Shown one piece after another: positions 19,401 to 28,412 of a stretch of 64,000 nt of DNA. Every line of letters starts with the position of its first letter. The stretch's first letter is position 1. Source of the stretch: Enterobacter cloacae (GTDB lineage Bacteria > Pseudomonadota > Gammaproteobacteria > Enterobacterales > Enterobacteriaceae). The notes beneath the pieces were generated by a model, which ran no database searches, was not told where the DNA came from, and worked only from the letters and a program-made list of their open reading frames with translations. A program made the translations under genes and the position numbers. Location: the NCBI RefSeq assembly GCF_013375935.1, contig NZ_CP056117.1, positions 3,224,001-3,288,000 of the forward strand, written 5' to 3'.

Positions 19401-21830
19401 ATGAGGATTGCACAGTTAATAGCTAAAACGTTAGTTGTCGGCACGTTTTACCTGCCTTGCGCGCCGGTGTCGGCCATGCTGCCAGCGGATGATAACCAGT
19501 ACGACGTGCTGATTATTGAAGCGAGAAAGGGAAATACTCAGCCTGCATTAACCTGGTTTTCCGGCCATCAACGGCTTGATGAATCCCAGATTGCCGACTG
19601 GATGCAGATTGCCCTGTGGGCCGGTAAAGACAGCGAGGTTATCGACGTTTATTCCAGGCACCAGCATTACGCGCTGCCGGCGAGAGCCTGGGCCGCGCTG
19701 GCGGTAGCGTGGCGTAATAAACAGGAGTGGAAAAAAGCGCTCAATGCCTGGGACCGCATTTGCGATGACAGCCCGTACACGGCGGAGTTTTGCCGGGGAA
19801 GGGTGTTAACGCTGGCCGACAGCGGCGAGTATGCCGGTGCGCTCCGTGAGATCCGTCGGCTGCAGAAGAGAACGCCGGACAGCAAAAACTACCTGACTGA
19901 AGCCTATGTGCACAGGCTTGCCGGAAATTATCCTGATGAGTTACTCGCTATTACGAAGGCGATGCGCCTGTCACAGCATCCTGAAACGCTGGCTGATGCC
20001 TATCGCCAGGCGCTGGCGGATAACCAGCTGCCGTCAGCCGGGTTAAAGCACGTTCAGGCGCAGGGGAAAGAGCCTGATGCCCGCGAACGTGCGGACGCAG
20101 CGGCGGAGTTAGTCAGGCTCGCGTTTATGCCGACCCGCGGTGAAAAAGAGCGTTACGTCATCGCCGATCGGGCGTTGTCCCTTTACGACGGGATGATCGC
20201 CGAGTGGAAAGAGAAGCCGGAGCATGAGGCGGTGTATCGCCGTATTCGCTTCGACAGGCTGGGGGCGCTGCTGGCCCGCAGCCGCCATCAGGAGGTTATC
20301 GGGCAATACCAACAGATGAAACAGGAAGGTCTGGTGCTGCCGGAGTATGCCCAGTACTGGGTCGCGTCAGCGTTCCTCAAAACGGGCCAGCCCGACCGGG
20401 CTCAGGCGATGCTCTCCAGGCTGTTTTATCAGAATCCTCAGAAGGTTGATGATATTTCGGAGGAAGAGCGTGCCGACCTTTTTTACAGCCATCTGGAAAG
20501 TGAAAACTATCGCCCGGCAAAGCTGCTGACGAAACGCGTCGTTGATACCACGCCCGCCACCTGGTATCCGCGCGGATCGTCAGTGCCCGTGCCGAATGAT
20601 AAGTGGCTTGAGGGGCAGCAGTACCGCTCCTCGCTTGCGATGTATGAACAGGATCTTGCCCGGGCGGAAGCGCTGACGCGTAGCCTATCGCAGGCGGCGC
20701 CGGGTAATCAGGGGCTCCTTATAGATCATGCGCGCGTGCTGCTTGCGCGTGGTCTGCCGAGGGCCGCAGAAGCGCGCTTAAAGCAGGCCGAACTGCTTGA
20801 GCCTTCCAGCGTTGCCCTGGAAACCGAACAGGCCTATGCCGCGCTGGATCTTCAGGAATGGCGACAGGCGGAGGAGCTGACAAAGGATGTAGCGCAACGC
20901 GCGCCCGACAACGCGGCGGTAAAGCAGCTCAGCAAGGCGTTTGCCACCCATGAGCGCGCAGAATTAAGGATGGGGGGGACGGTCAGCCTGGACTCTGATT
21001 CGCCTGATTCAGGGCGCCATGATGTTAACGTCAATACCACCCTTTATAGCCCGCCGCTTAACTATAACTGGCGTGGATTCGTCGGCTACGGCTTCTTTGA
21101 CGGCCGTTTCCAGGAGGGGAAAGGCGTGGTTCGCGACGGGCTCATGGGGCTGGAATGGCGTTCGCGAGACCTGTGGGCAGAGGCTGAAGTCTCGGAGCGA
21201 CATTTCAACGGCGACAGGAAAGTCGGAGCACGCCTTGCAGCCCGGGTTGATGTCAACGATAGCTGGCAGCTGGGCCTGGAAGGTGAACGCTTATCGCGTA
21301 ACGCGCCGATGCGCGCCATGAAAAACGATATTACCGCGAACAGCGGTGGGGCGGAGGTACGCTGGTATCAGCATGAAAGCCGTCAGTACAGTGCCCGCTA
21401 CCTGAAAACCGCTTTCTCTGACGGTAACCGCAGGAATGAATATTTCCTCAATGGTCAGGAACAGGTCTGGGCTTCGCCTGATATGAACCTGAGTATCCAG
21501 CCCGGCGTGTATTACGGCACCAACAGCCAGTCTGACACGCCTTACTTCAGCCCGGAAAAACGTCTCGACGTGATGGCAGGCGTGACGCTGGATCATCGGC
21601 TGTGGCGTCGGTATGAAAACAGCTGGACGCAGACCTTCAGCGCCGGTGCAGGTAATGCGTGGCAGCACGGCTATGGCAGCGGCCTTATCACCCATCTTGG
21701 CTACGGGCAACGCGTGTCCTGGCGCGACGGTGGTGAAGCCGGTGTGGCGATACGCTGGGATAAACGCCCCTATGACGGAAAGCAGGAACACAATCTGTCA
21801 GTTGATTTTAACGTGACCCTTCGATTCTGA
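19401..21830 (+). CDS. pgaA: Outer-membrane porin for poly-beta-1,6-N-acetylglucosamine export
   Basis: An 809-residue protein (E. coli PgaA about 807). A signal peptide (about residues 1-25, ending VSA) leads into a long periplasmic tetratricopeptide-repeat domain (about 40-510) that binds PgaB and deacetylated polymer, followed by a C-terminal 16-stranded beta-barrel (about 525-809) ending in phenylalanine (SVDFNVTLRF), the usual outer-membrane sorting signal. The ATG at 19401 lies behind ATAGGGATT; this site and a GGA at codon 2 are plausible CsrA contacts, because CsrA represses pga translation in E. coli at equivalent places. Confidence 0.95.
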   Translation: MRIAQLIAKTLVVGTFYLPCAPVSAMLPADDNQYDVLIIEARKGNTQPALTWFSGHQRLDESQIADWMQIALWAGKDSEVIDVYSRHQHYALPARAWAALAVAWRNKQEWKKALNAWDRICDDSPYTAEFCRGRVLTLADSGEYAGALREIRRLQKRTPDSKNYLTEAYVHRLAGNYPDELLAITKAMRLSQHPETLADAYRQALADNQLPSAGLKHVQAQGKEPDARERADAAAELVRLAFMPTRGEKERYVIADRALSLYDGMIAEWKEKPEHEAVYRRIRFDRLGALLARSRHQEVIGQYQQMKQEGLVLPEYAQYWVASAFLKTGQPDRAQAMLSRLFYQNPQKVDDISEEERADLFYSHLESENYRPAKLLTKRVVDTTPATWYPRGSSVPVPNDKWLEGQQYRSSLAMYEQDLARAEALTRSLSQAAPGNQGLLIDHARVLLARGLPRAAEARLKQAELLEPSSVALETEQAYAALDLQEWRQAEELTKDVAQRAPDNAAVKQLSKAFATHERAELRMGGTVSLDSDSPDSGRHDVNVNTTLYSPPLNYNWRGFVGYGFFDGRFQEGKGVVRDGLMGLEWRSRDLWAEAEVSERHFNGDRKVGARLAARVDVNDSWQLGLEGERLSRNAPMRAMKNDITANSGGAEVRWYQHESRQYSARYLKTAFSDGNRRNEYFLNGQEQVWASPDMNLSIQPGVYYGTNSQSDTPYFSPEKRLDVMAGVTLDHRLWRRYENSWTQTFSAGAGNAWQHGYGSGLITHLGYGQRVSWRDGGEAGVAIRWDKRPYDGKQEHNLSVDFNVTLRF

Positions 21831-21838
21831 GGCAACGT

Positions 21839-23860
21839 ATGTTACGGAAAGGATTTCAAACATTACTCGTACTGCTCGGCATTATGCTCGTGGCAGCGTG
21901 CGTCGACGGGCGCGGGCCGGCCTATACCAGCCCGGCCCTGCGCGAAAAATTACGCGCCGAGACGCCATGGCCGGCGAATGGCTTCGTGACGATTGCGTAT
22001 CATGAGGTCGAAGATGGCGAAGCGGATCAGCGCTTTATGTCCGTGCGGACCTCTGCGCTGAAAGAGCAGTTTGCCTGGCTGCGCGCTAACGGCTATAGCC
22101 CTGTCAGCGTGGCGCAGATCCGTGAGGCACACCGTGGGGGAAAACCGCTCCCGGAAAAAGCGGTGCTGCTGTCCTTTGACGACGGATTCAGCAGCTTCTA
22201 CACGCGCGTCTATCCGCTGCTCGTCGCCTATCAGTGGCCTGCTCTGTGGGCGCCGGTTGGGAGCTGGATCAACACCCCCGCCGGACAACCGGTGCAATAC
22301 GGTGATGAGAAGATCGAGCGTGAACGCTTTGCGACCTGGCAACAGGTGCAGGAGCTCTCCCGTTCGCCGCTGGTAGAGATTGGCGGGCATACCTGGAACA
22401 GCCACTTTGGGACGCTTGCTAACCCGAGCGGCAGCATGCTTCCTGCCTTTGCGAATCGTCGGTTTATTCAGGACGGCCGTCGCTATGAAACCGAAACGGA
22501 ATACCGGGCGCGGATACGGCGAGACGCGCAGACGCTGATAAGCCATGTAAAAGCGCATACCGGCAAAGCACCTACGGCCTGGGTGTGGCCCTATGGCGCG
22601 GCGAACGGTACGGCGATTCAGGAGCTAAAGGCACTCGGGTTTGACATGTTTTTCACCCTTGAGGACGGGCTGTCAACGGCCACGCAGCTGGATGCAATTC
22701 CCCGTATCCTGATTAACGGCAACCCGACGCTGGAAGAGTTTGCGCTTCAGGTGACGGGGGTACAGGAGCAGCAGCTTCAGCGCGTGATGCATGTCGACCT
22801 GGACTACGTATTTGATCCTGATGCCGGGCAGATGGAAAAAAATATCGATGCCCTTATTCAGAGAGTGAAAGACATGGGGATCACCACCGTATACCTCCAG
22901 GCCTTCGCGGATCCGGCGGGTGACGGTCTGGTTAAAGCGGTCTACTTCCCGAATCGATGGATGCCGGTAAAGGCCGATATTTTCAGCCGCGTTGCGTGGC
23001 AGCTGCGTACCCGGGCGAGCGTGGCCGTTTATGCCTGGATGCCCGTTCTGAGCTGGGAAATGGCGGAAACCTTAACCCGCGTGCATAGCCTGGAGACAGG
23101 GGATGAGGACGGCCCTCAGGTCAATCCTTCACAATATCGTCGCCTGTCGCCCTTCGACGATCGGGCAAGGCAGCGAATCGGTGAGGTGTATGAAGATCTG
23201 GCTGCGCACGCCTCTTTTGACGGCATTCTTTTTCACGATGACGCCGTGCTGTCCGATACGGAGGATGCCAGTCCCGCTGCGCTGGATGCTTACGAAAAAG
23301 CGGGCTTTGGACGTGATATTCGGGCCATTCGTGACGACCCAGAGCGATTTGAGGCATGGACCCGCTTTAAAACCGAAACGCTCACCCGCTTCACGCTTGA
23401 GCTGGCGGATAAAGTAAAAGCGATCCGCGGCCCGGAAATCAAAACGGCGCGTAACCTGTATGCGTTGCCGTTGATTGAACCGCAAAGCGAAGCCTGGTTT
23501 GCGCAAAACACCAGCGACTTTCTCGCCCACTATGACTGGACGGCCGTGATGGCGATGCCCTACATGGAGGGAGTGAACGGTCGGGAGGGCGATAAATGGT
23601 TTAAAGCGCTTATTGCTCGTGTAGCAGCGTTACCCGACGGGAAAAATAAAATGATTATTGAGCTTCAGGCTCGTGACTGGCGTCCCGACGGCCAGCATCA
23701 ACATATTGCATCCAGCAAGATTGCGCACTGGATGCGTATTATGCAGTTCTCCGGAATAAAACATTATGGTTATTACCCGGATGATTTTTTGAATAATCAG
23801 CCGAAGATAAATGTTATTCGGCCAGAATTCTCAACTAGCTGGTACCCTGAAGATGAATAA
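21839..23860 (+). CDS. pgaB: Poly-beta-1,6-N-acetylglucosamine N-deacetylase PgaB
   Basis: Periplasmic lipoprotein of 673 residues; the lipobox is LVAAC (Cys about residue 21). The N-terminal CE4 deacetylase domain (about 45-280) has the metal and catalytic motifs [11 protein letters not shown] and [10 protein letters not shown]. The C-terminal half (about 310-640) is the glycoside-hydrolase-like PNAG-binding domain ([22 protein letters not shown]). It partly deacetylates the polymer before export through PgaA. Eight bases separate it from pgaA, and pgaC begins inside its last codons. Confidence 0.95.
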   Translation: MLRKGFQTLLVLLGIMLVAACVDGRGPAYTSPALREKLRAETPWPANGFVTIAYHEVEDGEADQRFMSVRTSALKEQFAWLRANGYSPVSVAQIREAHRGGKPLPEKAVLLSFDDGFSSFYTRVYPLLVAYQWPALWAPVGSWINTPAGQPVQYGDEKIERERFATWQQVQELSRSPLVEIGGHTWNSHFGTLANPSGSMLPAFANRRFIQDGRRYETETEYRARIRRDAQTLISHVKAHTGKAPTAWVWPYGAANGTAIQELKALGFDMFFTLEDGLSTATQLDAIPRILINGNPTLEEFALQVTGVQEQQLQRVMHVDLDYVFDPDAGQMEKNIDALIQRVKDMGITTVYLQAFADPAGDGLVKAVYFPNRWMPVKADIFSRVAWQLRTRASVAVYAWMPVLSWEMAETLTRVHSLETGDEDGPQVNPSQYRRLSPFDDRARQRIGEVYEDLAAHASFDGILFHDDAVLSDTEDASPAALDAYEKAGFGRDIRAIRDDPERFEAWTRFKTETLTRFTLELADKVKAIRGPEIKTARNLYALPLIEPQSEAWFAQNTSDFLAHYDWTAVMAMPYMEGVNGREGDKWFKALIARVAALPDGKNKMIIELQARDWRPDGQHQHIASSKIAHWMRIMQFSGIKHYGYYPDDFLNNQPKINVIRPEFSTSWYPEDE

Positions 23861-25178
23861 TCGCTATTTCTCTATCGTTATTTTAATTCTGGTGTTGTGC
23901 ATCCCAGTCGGTTTGACTCTACTGTTTTCCGCAGAGGTTATGCTGCGTTACGTCTTTTTCTGGCCGTTCTTTATGTCGATATTCTGGATAGCCGGCAGCG
24001 TATTTTTCTGGTTTTATCGCGAACGCCACTGGGCGTGGGGAAAGAATGCGCCGGCGCCCGGGCTCCGGGGCAATCCTTTAATTTCGATCGTCATTCCTTG
24101 TTTTAATGAATCGAAAAATATTCATGAGACCATTGCGGCGGCCATGTCCCAGCGGTATGACAATTTTGAAGTTATCGCGGTGAACGACGGGTCTTCGGAC
24201 GATACGGGCTTTCAGCTTAATATGCTGGCTGAGCGTTATCCCCGCCTGCGCGTTCTGCATCTGATGGAAAACCAGGGAAAAGCGATTGCGCTGAAAAGCG
24301 GTGCAGCCGCCGCAAAAGGTGAATTTCTGGTTTGCGTGGACGGCGACGCCTGTCTGGATCGTGACGCCGCAGCCTGGCTTGTTGCGCCTATGATTGATAA
24401 CCCGCGCGTGGGGGCGGTCACCGGCAATCCGCGGATCCGAACTCGCTCAACGTTAATCGGTAAAGTTCAGGTCGGCGAGTTTTCTTCCATCATCGGTCTA
24501 ATCAAGCGTACGCAACGGGTATATGGCCAGGTGTTTACCGTCTCTGGCGTCATTGCCGCGTTTCGCCGTAGCGCGCTGGCGGACGTCGGTTACTGGAGCG
24601 ATGACATGATTACGGAAGACATTGATATCAGCTGGAAATTGCAGCTTCGCCGCTGGTCTGTGTTTTATGAGCCGCGTGCGCTGTGCTGGATTTTGATGCC
24701 AGAAACGCTGCGGGGGCTGTGGAAGCAGCGCTTGCGCTGGGCGAAGGGAGGCGCAGAGGTATTCCTGAAAAATATGGGGTCGCTCTGGCGCTGGAAACAC
24801 CGCCATATGTGGCCGCTGTTTGTGGAATATTGTGCTTCCACGGCCTGGGCATTCACCTGCCTGGTGAGCGGGCTGGTTATCCTGGCGGACGTCATCCAGA
24901 ACGGTACGGCGGGCGGGCTGTCAATTTCTTCGGTATCGGAGAATGCCGGAGTGCTGCTCTGTAGCCTGTGCCTCGTGCAGTTCCTGGTAAGTATTATGAT
25001 TGAATACCGGTATGAGCATAACGTCATCTCCACGCTGTTCTGGATCATCTGGTACCCAATCATCTTCTGGCTTATCAGCTTATTCACCACGCTTGTTGCA
25101 TTTACGGCTGTGATGCTAAATCCCCGTAACGCGCGCGCGCGTTGGGTCAGTCCGGACCGCGGGATCGCAAGGGGATAA
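23853..25178 (+). CDS. pgaC: Poly-N-acetylglucosamine synthase PgaC (GT2 glycosyltransferase)
   Basis: Inner-membrane processive glycosyltransferase of family GT2 that polymerises UDP-GlcNAc and, with PgaD, binds c-di-GMP. The start at 23853 ([11 protein letters not shown]) gives 441 residues, the E. coli length, and overlaps the pgaB end by 8 bases; the frame extends further upstream only inside pgaB. Two N-terminal transmembrane helices are followed by the catalytic domain with VNDGSSDD, the DxD-type [18 protein letters not shown] and the processivity motif QRLRW, then C-terminal helices ending [13 protein letters not shown]. Confidence 0.96.
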   Translation: MNNRYFSIVILILVLCIPVGLTLLFSAEVMLRYVFFWPFFMSIFWIAGSVFFWFYRERHWAWGKNAPAPGLRGNPLISIVIPCFNESKNIHETIAAAMSQRYDNFEVIAVNDGSSDDTGFQLNMLAERYPRLRVLHLMENQGKAIALKSGAAAAKGEFLVCVDGDACLDRDAAAWLVAPMIDNPRVGAVTGNPRIRTRSTLIGKVQVGEFSSIIGLIKRTQRVYGQVFTVSGVIAAFRRSALADVGYWSDDMITEDIDISWKLQLRRWSVFYEPRALCWILMPETLRGLWKQRLRWAKGGAEVFLKNMGSLWRWKHRHMWPLFVEYCASTAWAFTCLVSGLVILADVIQNGTAGGLSISSVSENAGVLLCSLCLVQFLVSIMIEYRYEHNVISTLFWIIWYPIIFWLISLFTTLVAFTAVMLNPRNARARWVSPDRGIARG

Positions 25179-25179
25179 T

Positions 25180-25578
25180 ATGAAAAACTGGATCATGTAT
25201 TCGCGCAGGAATGGCCTGCGCAAGGGCGTGGAACTGGCGGTAACCTGTCTTTTATGGGCCGTGTTCACCTACTTCGCCACGGGATTTATCTCTTTTTTTC
25301 TTAAGGGATTTACGCAAGGGGATGACGCGTATTCGCGGCTATTCCTCTATTTCATCCTGGCGATACTCAACGCGCTGGTGCTGGTTCTCTGGGCGCTTTA
25401 TAACCGCTATAAACACCATAACGTAGCGGTTCAGCCCGCCCGCGTCGCGAGTGAGGCGGAGCTGGCGACGAGCTTTTCGCTTGCGCAGCCGGTTTATCAG
25501 CAGTTCCAGGCCAATAAAAAGCTGTACGTTGATTTTGACAGCCATGGCGATGTGGTGAATGTCACCTCAGAGCAGTAG
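25180..25578 (+). CDS. pgaD: PgaD, c-di-GMP-responsive subunit of the PNAG synthase
   Basis: A 132-residue inner-membrane protein with two transmembrane helices (about residues 20-45 and 60-82) and a cytoplasmic tail. In E. coli PgaD is needed for polymerisation, and the PgaC-PgaD interface binds c-di-GMP allosterically; PgaD is unstable without the ligand. The ATG follows the pgaC stop by one base. The sequence diverges from E. coli more than PgaC does, so the identification relies partly on context. Confidence 0.9.
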   Translation: MKNWIMYSRRNGLRKGVELAVTCLLWAVFTYFATGFISFFLKGFTQGDDAYSRLFLYFILAILNALVLVLWALYNRYKHHNVAVQPARVASEAELATSFSLAQPVYQQFQANKKLYVDFDSHGDVVNVTSEQ

Positions 25579-25584
25579 TACGAT

Positions 25585-25607
25585 CCCCTGACCTCGCCGG
25601 TCAGGGG
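25585..25607 (+). terminator. Hairpin after pgaD
   Basis: A perfect 9-bp stem (CCCCTGACC / GGTCAGGGG) with a 5-base loop sits 6 bases after pgaD. No T-run follows, so it may attenuate or protect the pga message rather than fully isolate the next gene. Confidence 0.5.
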
Positions 25608-25647
25608 AGTCGATTTGCGTGTATAGAGATTTGCGGTAAGAAGTAAG

Positions 25648-26994
25648 ATGAATAACGTTACGTTGGCCGAGAAGATGATCGTGCTGTGCGGTGCATTCCT
25701 TTTTGCACTCATGATCGCGGTGAACTCCTTTTGCGTGAATGACAGTCCAGGTTTCAGGGTTCCCATGACAACGTACCTAATTGTCATGATTGCGCTGTTT
25801 TTTCTGGATACCATCATCTTTATTTTTATCCAGATGCAGTATGCGTCTGACAGGTCGCACCCTTCATTATTAATACTGAGCCTGGCGTTTTTAAGCGGGC
25901 TGGTCTACTTCATTGAAACCATCGTGATTATTCAGCTTCCGGAAAACGCCGGGTTTTCCTATGCGGTAAAAACTAACGATACGGCGGTGTTTTATTTTTT
26001 CCGACAGCTCAGCCTGATCTTTTTGCTGGCGCTCGCCGTTTGGGTGGAGAAGCTCTCAACCCGATCGGTACTCGGGCGTCGTAATAAGGCTAAACTGGCT
26101 CTGGCATTATTTATTCCGCTGGTCGTATTTCCGGTGCTGGCCCATTATCTGAGCAGCTACCATCCCGCATTGTCGTTAACGATAGCGTCAGACGGTCGTG
26201 ACCGCCACGATCCGGTCTGGAACGTCAGTTACGTTAACGTTCTGATCGCGCTCTGGTCGTTTTTGCTCTGCTATATGACCTATGTGACGCGACTGTCATC
26301 CGGGATCTGGAACAGTATTATTGTGGTGTGTCTCTCGGCCATCATTTATAACTTTTTCCTGCTGCTGCTTGATACGTACAATATGTCACTCTGGTATATC
26401 AGCCGGACGGTAGAAGTATTTAGTAAATTGTTTGTTATTTGCACCTTACTGTTTCATGTCTTTAGCATGTTAAAAATTTTTGGCGACCGGGTTAATCGCG
26501 ATCCGCTTACGCAAATCTTCAACCGTAAATATTTTTATGAGGCGCTTCAGCGGATCCGCACGCTCAGAACAGAAAAGGGGGCCAGCATAATGATGCTGGA
26601 TATCGATAACTTCAAGTCTATTAATGATACCTGGGGCCACCCGGCAGGCGATCGCGTCCTACTCGCGGTCGTGGATATCATCAAAGACAGCATCCGGGAT
26701 AAGGATATCTTTGCCCGACTGGGAGGTGAGGAGTTCGGCCTTCTGCTGCCGGATACGGACGCAAATCTGGCGCTATCCGTTGCAGAGCGCATTCGCCAGA
26801 ACGTCCAGCGTCGCACCGGACAGGGTAACCACTATGCGATTCCCGCAGAGGTAACGTTAAGTATTGGCGTGTGCTCTGCCATTCAGAACAGCCTCAACAG
26901 TAACGATGTCATTCGTAACGTGGATGATGCGCTCTATGAGGCGAAGCACAACGGTAAAAACAGAACCGTCACCAGACAGGCTGAATGCAGCTGA
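25648..26994 (+). CDS. dgcT: Membrane diguanylate cyclase resembling DgcT (MASE4-GGDEF)
   Basis: Synthesises c-di-GMP from two GTP. Roughly residues 1-270 form about seven to eight transmembrane helices like the sensory region of E. coli DgcT (YcdT), sharing TYLIVMIALFFLDT, ILSLAFLSGLVYF and WYISRTVEV. The cytoplasmic GGDEF domain (about 280-445) has RDPLTQIFNRKYF, the active-site motif GGEEF and an inhibitory I-site RDKD five residues before it, so product inhibition is expected. In E. coli dgcT is divergent from pgaA; here it follows pgaD by 69 bases on the same strand, which suggests joint expression. Orthology to DgcT is likely but not proven. Confidence 0.85.
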   Translation: MNNVTLAEKMIVLCGAFLFALMIAVNSFCVNDSPGFRVPMTTYLIVMIALFFLDTIIFIFIQMQYASDRSHPSLLILSLAFLSGLVYFIETIVIIQLPENAGFSYAVKTNDTAVFYFFRQLSLIFLLALAVWVEKLSTRSVLGRRNKAKLALALFIPLVVFPVLAHYLSSYHPALSLTIASDGRDRHDPVWNVSYVNVLIALWSFLLCYMTYVTRLSSGIWNSIIVVCLSAIIYNFFLLLLDTYNMSLWYISRTVEVFSKLFVICTLLFHVFSMLKIFGDRVNRDPLTQIFNRKYFYEALQRIRTLRTEKGASIMMLDIDNFKSINDTWGHPAGDRVLLAVVDIIKDSIRDKDIFARLGGEEFGLLLPDTDANLALSVAERIRQNVQRRTGQGNHYAIPAEVTLSIGVCSAIQNSLNSNDVIRNVDDALYEAKHNGKNRTVTRQAECS

Positions 26995-26996
26995 GG

Positions 26997-27818
26997 CTAC
27001 AGGACAGGGATGTAAACATCAAAATCGACATGTTCCTCGCTGTACGAATTAAATTTCATGAGGTAAATATCGTCGCGCAGCGTCAGGCGATTTTTAACCA
27101 TCGCCTTAACGAAGGCAATCTTGTTAAAGGCGCTGTAGCTTTCCCAGCTACCGCTAAAGGGCATTCTTGCGTATTTACCACGCACTACGCACGTTTGTTT
27201 ATTATCCTTAGTGTCGCTTTGTAAAGCGTAAGATATTAACACCTCCACCAGATACGATCGGCTTTTGCCGAGTTCGGGTCGGCGGGGCAGCAGGGTAATT
27301 TTCTCGATCTCATGACGGTTTTCTGTCAGGAGCTTTTTGATTTTTTTAGTAATATCATGCACCGAGGTATCAAAAAGATGATCGTGCTCTATAATTTGAT
27401 GGTTAAAGATAAGCGTCTCATTCAGCTCACATATTTCGAGCTCAGGCGTTTGTTGTTCGCTTAATAAAAATGAGGGCTGTAAGATATCAAAATCCCACAC
27501 TCTGGCATGTCTGTACTCAGAGGGCGTCAGACCCGTCATTTTTTTAAAGGCTCTCGAAAAACTCTGGCTGCTCTGGTAATGGAATAAATAGGCAATATCC
27601 GTCACCGGAATAGACGTCATTCTTAGCATAATGGCAGCACGGCTCAGCCTCCTTCGGAGAATATATTCTCCGAGTGAGAGCTGATAATGCTCCTTAAACC
27701 ATGTTTCGATGGTTCTTCTGCTATATCCGATATCTGCAACAAGATCATCAATATGCAAAATAGTGAAGTTATTCTGCTCCACCCAGGAGAGAATATACTT
27801 TCTGATGCTGTCTTTCAT
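26997..27818 (-). CDS. AraC-family transcriptional regulator with N-terminal DNA-binding domain
   Basis: A 273-residue regulator. The AraC/XylS double helix-turn-helix is at the N-terminus (about residues 1-105: DDLVADIGYSRRTIETWFKEH, PVTDIAYLFHYQSSQSFSRAFKKMTGLTPSEYR), the arrangement found in Rob and SoxS-like proteins. The remaining 165 residues form a separate domain, possibly GyrI-like as in Rob, but I cannot confirm it. The target is unknown. Its stop is two bases from the dgcT stop, so the two genes converge with no room for a terminator. The sequence is AT-rich compared with flanking core genes, which suggests recent acquisition. Confidence 0.85.
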   Translation of the reverse strand: MKDSIRKYILSWVEQNNFTILHIDDLVADIGYSRRTIETWFKEHYQLSLGEYILRRRLSRAAIMLRMTSIPVTDIAYLFHYQSSQSFSRAFKKMTGLTPSEYRHARVWDFDILQPSFLLSEQQTPELEICELNETLIFNHQIIEHDHLFDTSVHDITKKIKKLLTENRHEIEKITLLPRRPELGKSRSYLVEVLISYALQSDTKDNKQTCVVRGKYARMPFSGSWESYSAFNKIAFVKAMVKNRLTLRDDIYLMKFNSYSEEHVDFDVYIPVL

Positions 27819-27879
27819 TTGTCTGTCAGTGAGTACTTAACGGTAAATAAGTTTAGTGCCGGACAGATTATGCCGTAAG

Positions 27880-28281
27880 TTAATTAGCAGGCGAAGGGAT
27901 CCTGGCAATAACTTTAATTTCAAAATCAAAACCGGCCAGCCAGTTAACTCCGATAGCCGTCCAGTTTGGGTAAGGAGGATGCGGAAATGCCAGTTTTTTC
28001 GCCTCCATAATGACGGGGAACTGGTTCTCAGGATCGGTATGAAACGTGGTGACATCAATTAAATCGTCAAAAGTACACCCGGCGGCTGCCAGGGTCGCCC
28101 GTAAATTATCGAACGCCAGCCGCACCTGAGCGGGGAAGTCGGGTTCAGGTGTGCCATCGCTGCGGCTGCCAACCTGGCCGGAAACAAATAACAGGTCGCC
28201 TGAGCGGATTGCCGCTGAATAGCCGTGCTCTTCATACAGGGCATGACGGTTGGCCGGGAATACAGGATCGCGTGAATGCAT
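27880..28281 (-). CDS. RidA/YjgF-family protein
   Basis: A 133-residue member of the RidA (YjgF/YER057c/UK114) superfamily, with the trimer-forming fold and the C-terminal signature WTAIGVNWLAGFDFEIKVIARIP that carries the conserved arginine of deaminase-active members. RidA proteins hydrolyse reactive enamine/imine intermediates; related Rid subfamilies act in dedicated catabolic pathways. The start at 28281 has AAGGA upstream. It is divergent from a TetR gene, and two identical operators lie between them, so the TetR protein probably represses it. The substrate is unknown. Confidence 0.87.
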   Translation of the reverse strand: MHSRDPVFPANRHALYEEHGYSAAIRSGDLLFVSGQVGSRSDGTPEPDFPAQVRLAFDNLRATLAAAGCTFDDLIDVTTFHTDPENQFPVIMEAKKLAFPHPPYPNWTAIGVNWLAGFDFEIKVIARIPSPAN

Positions 28282-28331
28282 GGTTTTTCCTTTTTTGTCA
28301 GAGATGTTGTCGTGATTGCGCATCAGAAGTA

Positions 28332-28348
28332 ACATACGCAGTGTATGT
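28332..28348. promoter_or_regulatory. TetR-type operator, copy 1
   Basis: ACATACGCAGTGTATGT: arms ACATAC and GTATGT around a 5-base spacer. An identical copy starts 31 bases further on, so both face the same side of the helix. Probable binding site for the neighbouring TetR-family repressor. Confidence 0.82.
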
Positions 28349-28362
28349 CAAAAATGTAATTC

Positions 28363-28379
28363 ACATACGCAGTGTATGT
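28363..28379. promoter_or_regulatory. TetR-type operator, copy 2, inside overlapping divergent promoters
   Basis: Identical 17-mer to copy 1. On the minus strand it falls inside a good sigma-70 promoter for the RidA gene: TTGACA at 28382-28377, 17-base spacer, TTACAT at 28359-28354. On the plus strand TTCACA (28360-28365), a 17-base spacer and ATTAAA (28383-28388) could serve the tetR gene. One bound repressor could therefore block both promoters. Confidence 0.8.
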
Positions 28380-28412
28380 CAAATTAAAAGATCGGTTAAC
28401 TAAGGGAGCCCT

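Noticed and set aside
28332-28379. Two direct repeats considered as the start of a CRISPR array or an attachment site
   Set aside because: Only two copies, each internally palindromic, in a divergent promoter next to a TetR gene; an operator pair explains them fully.
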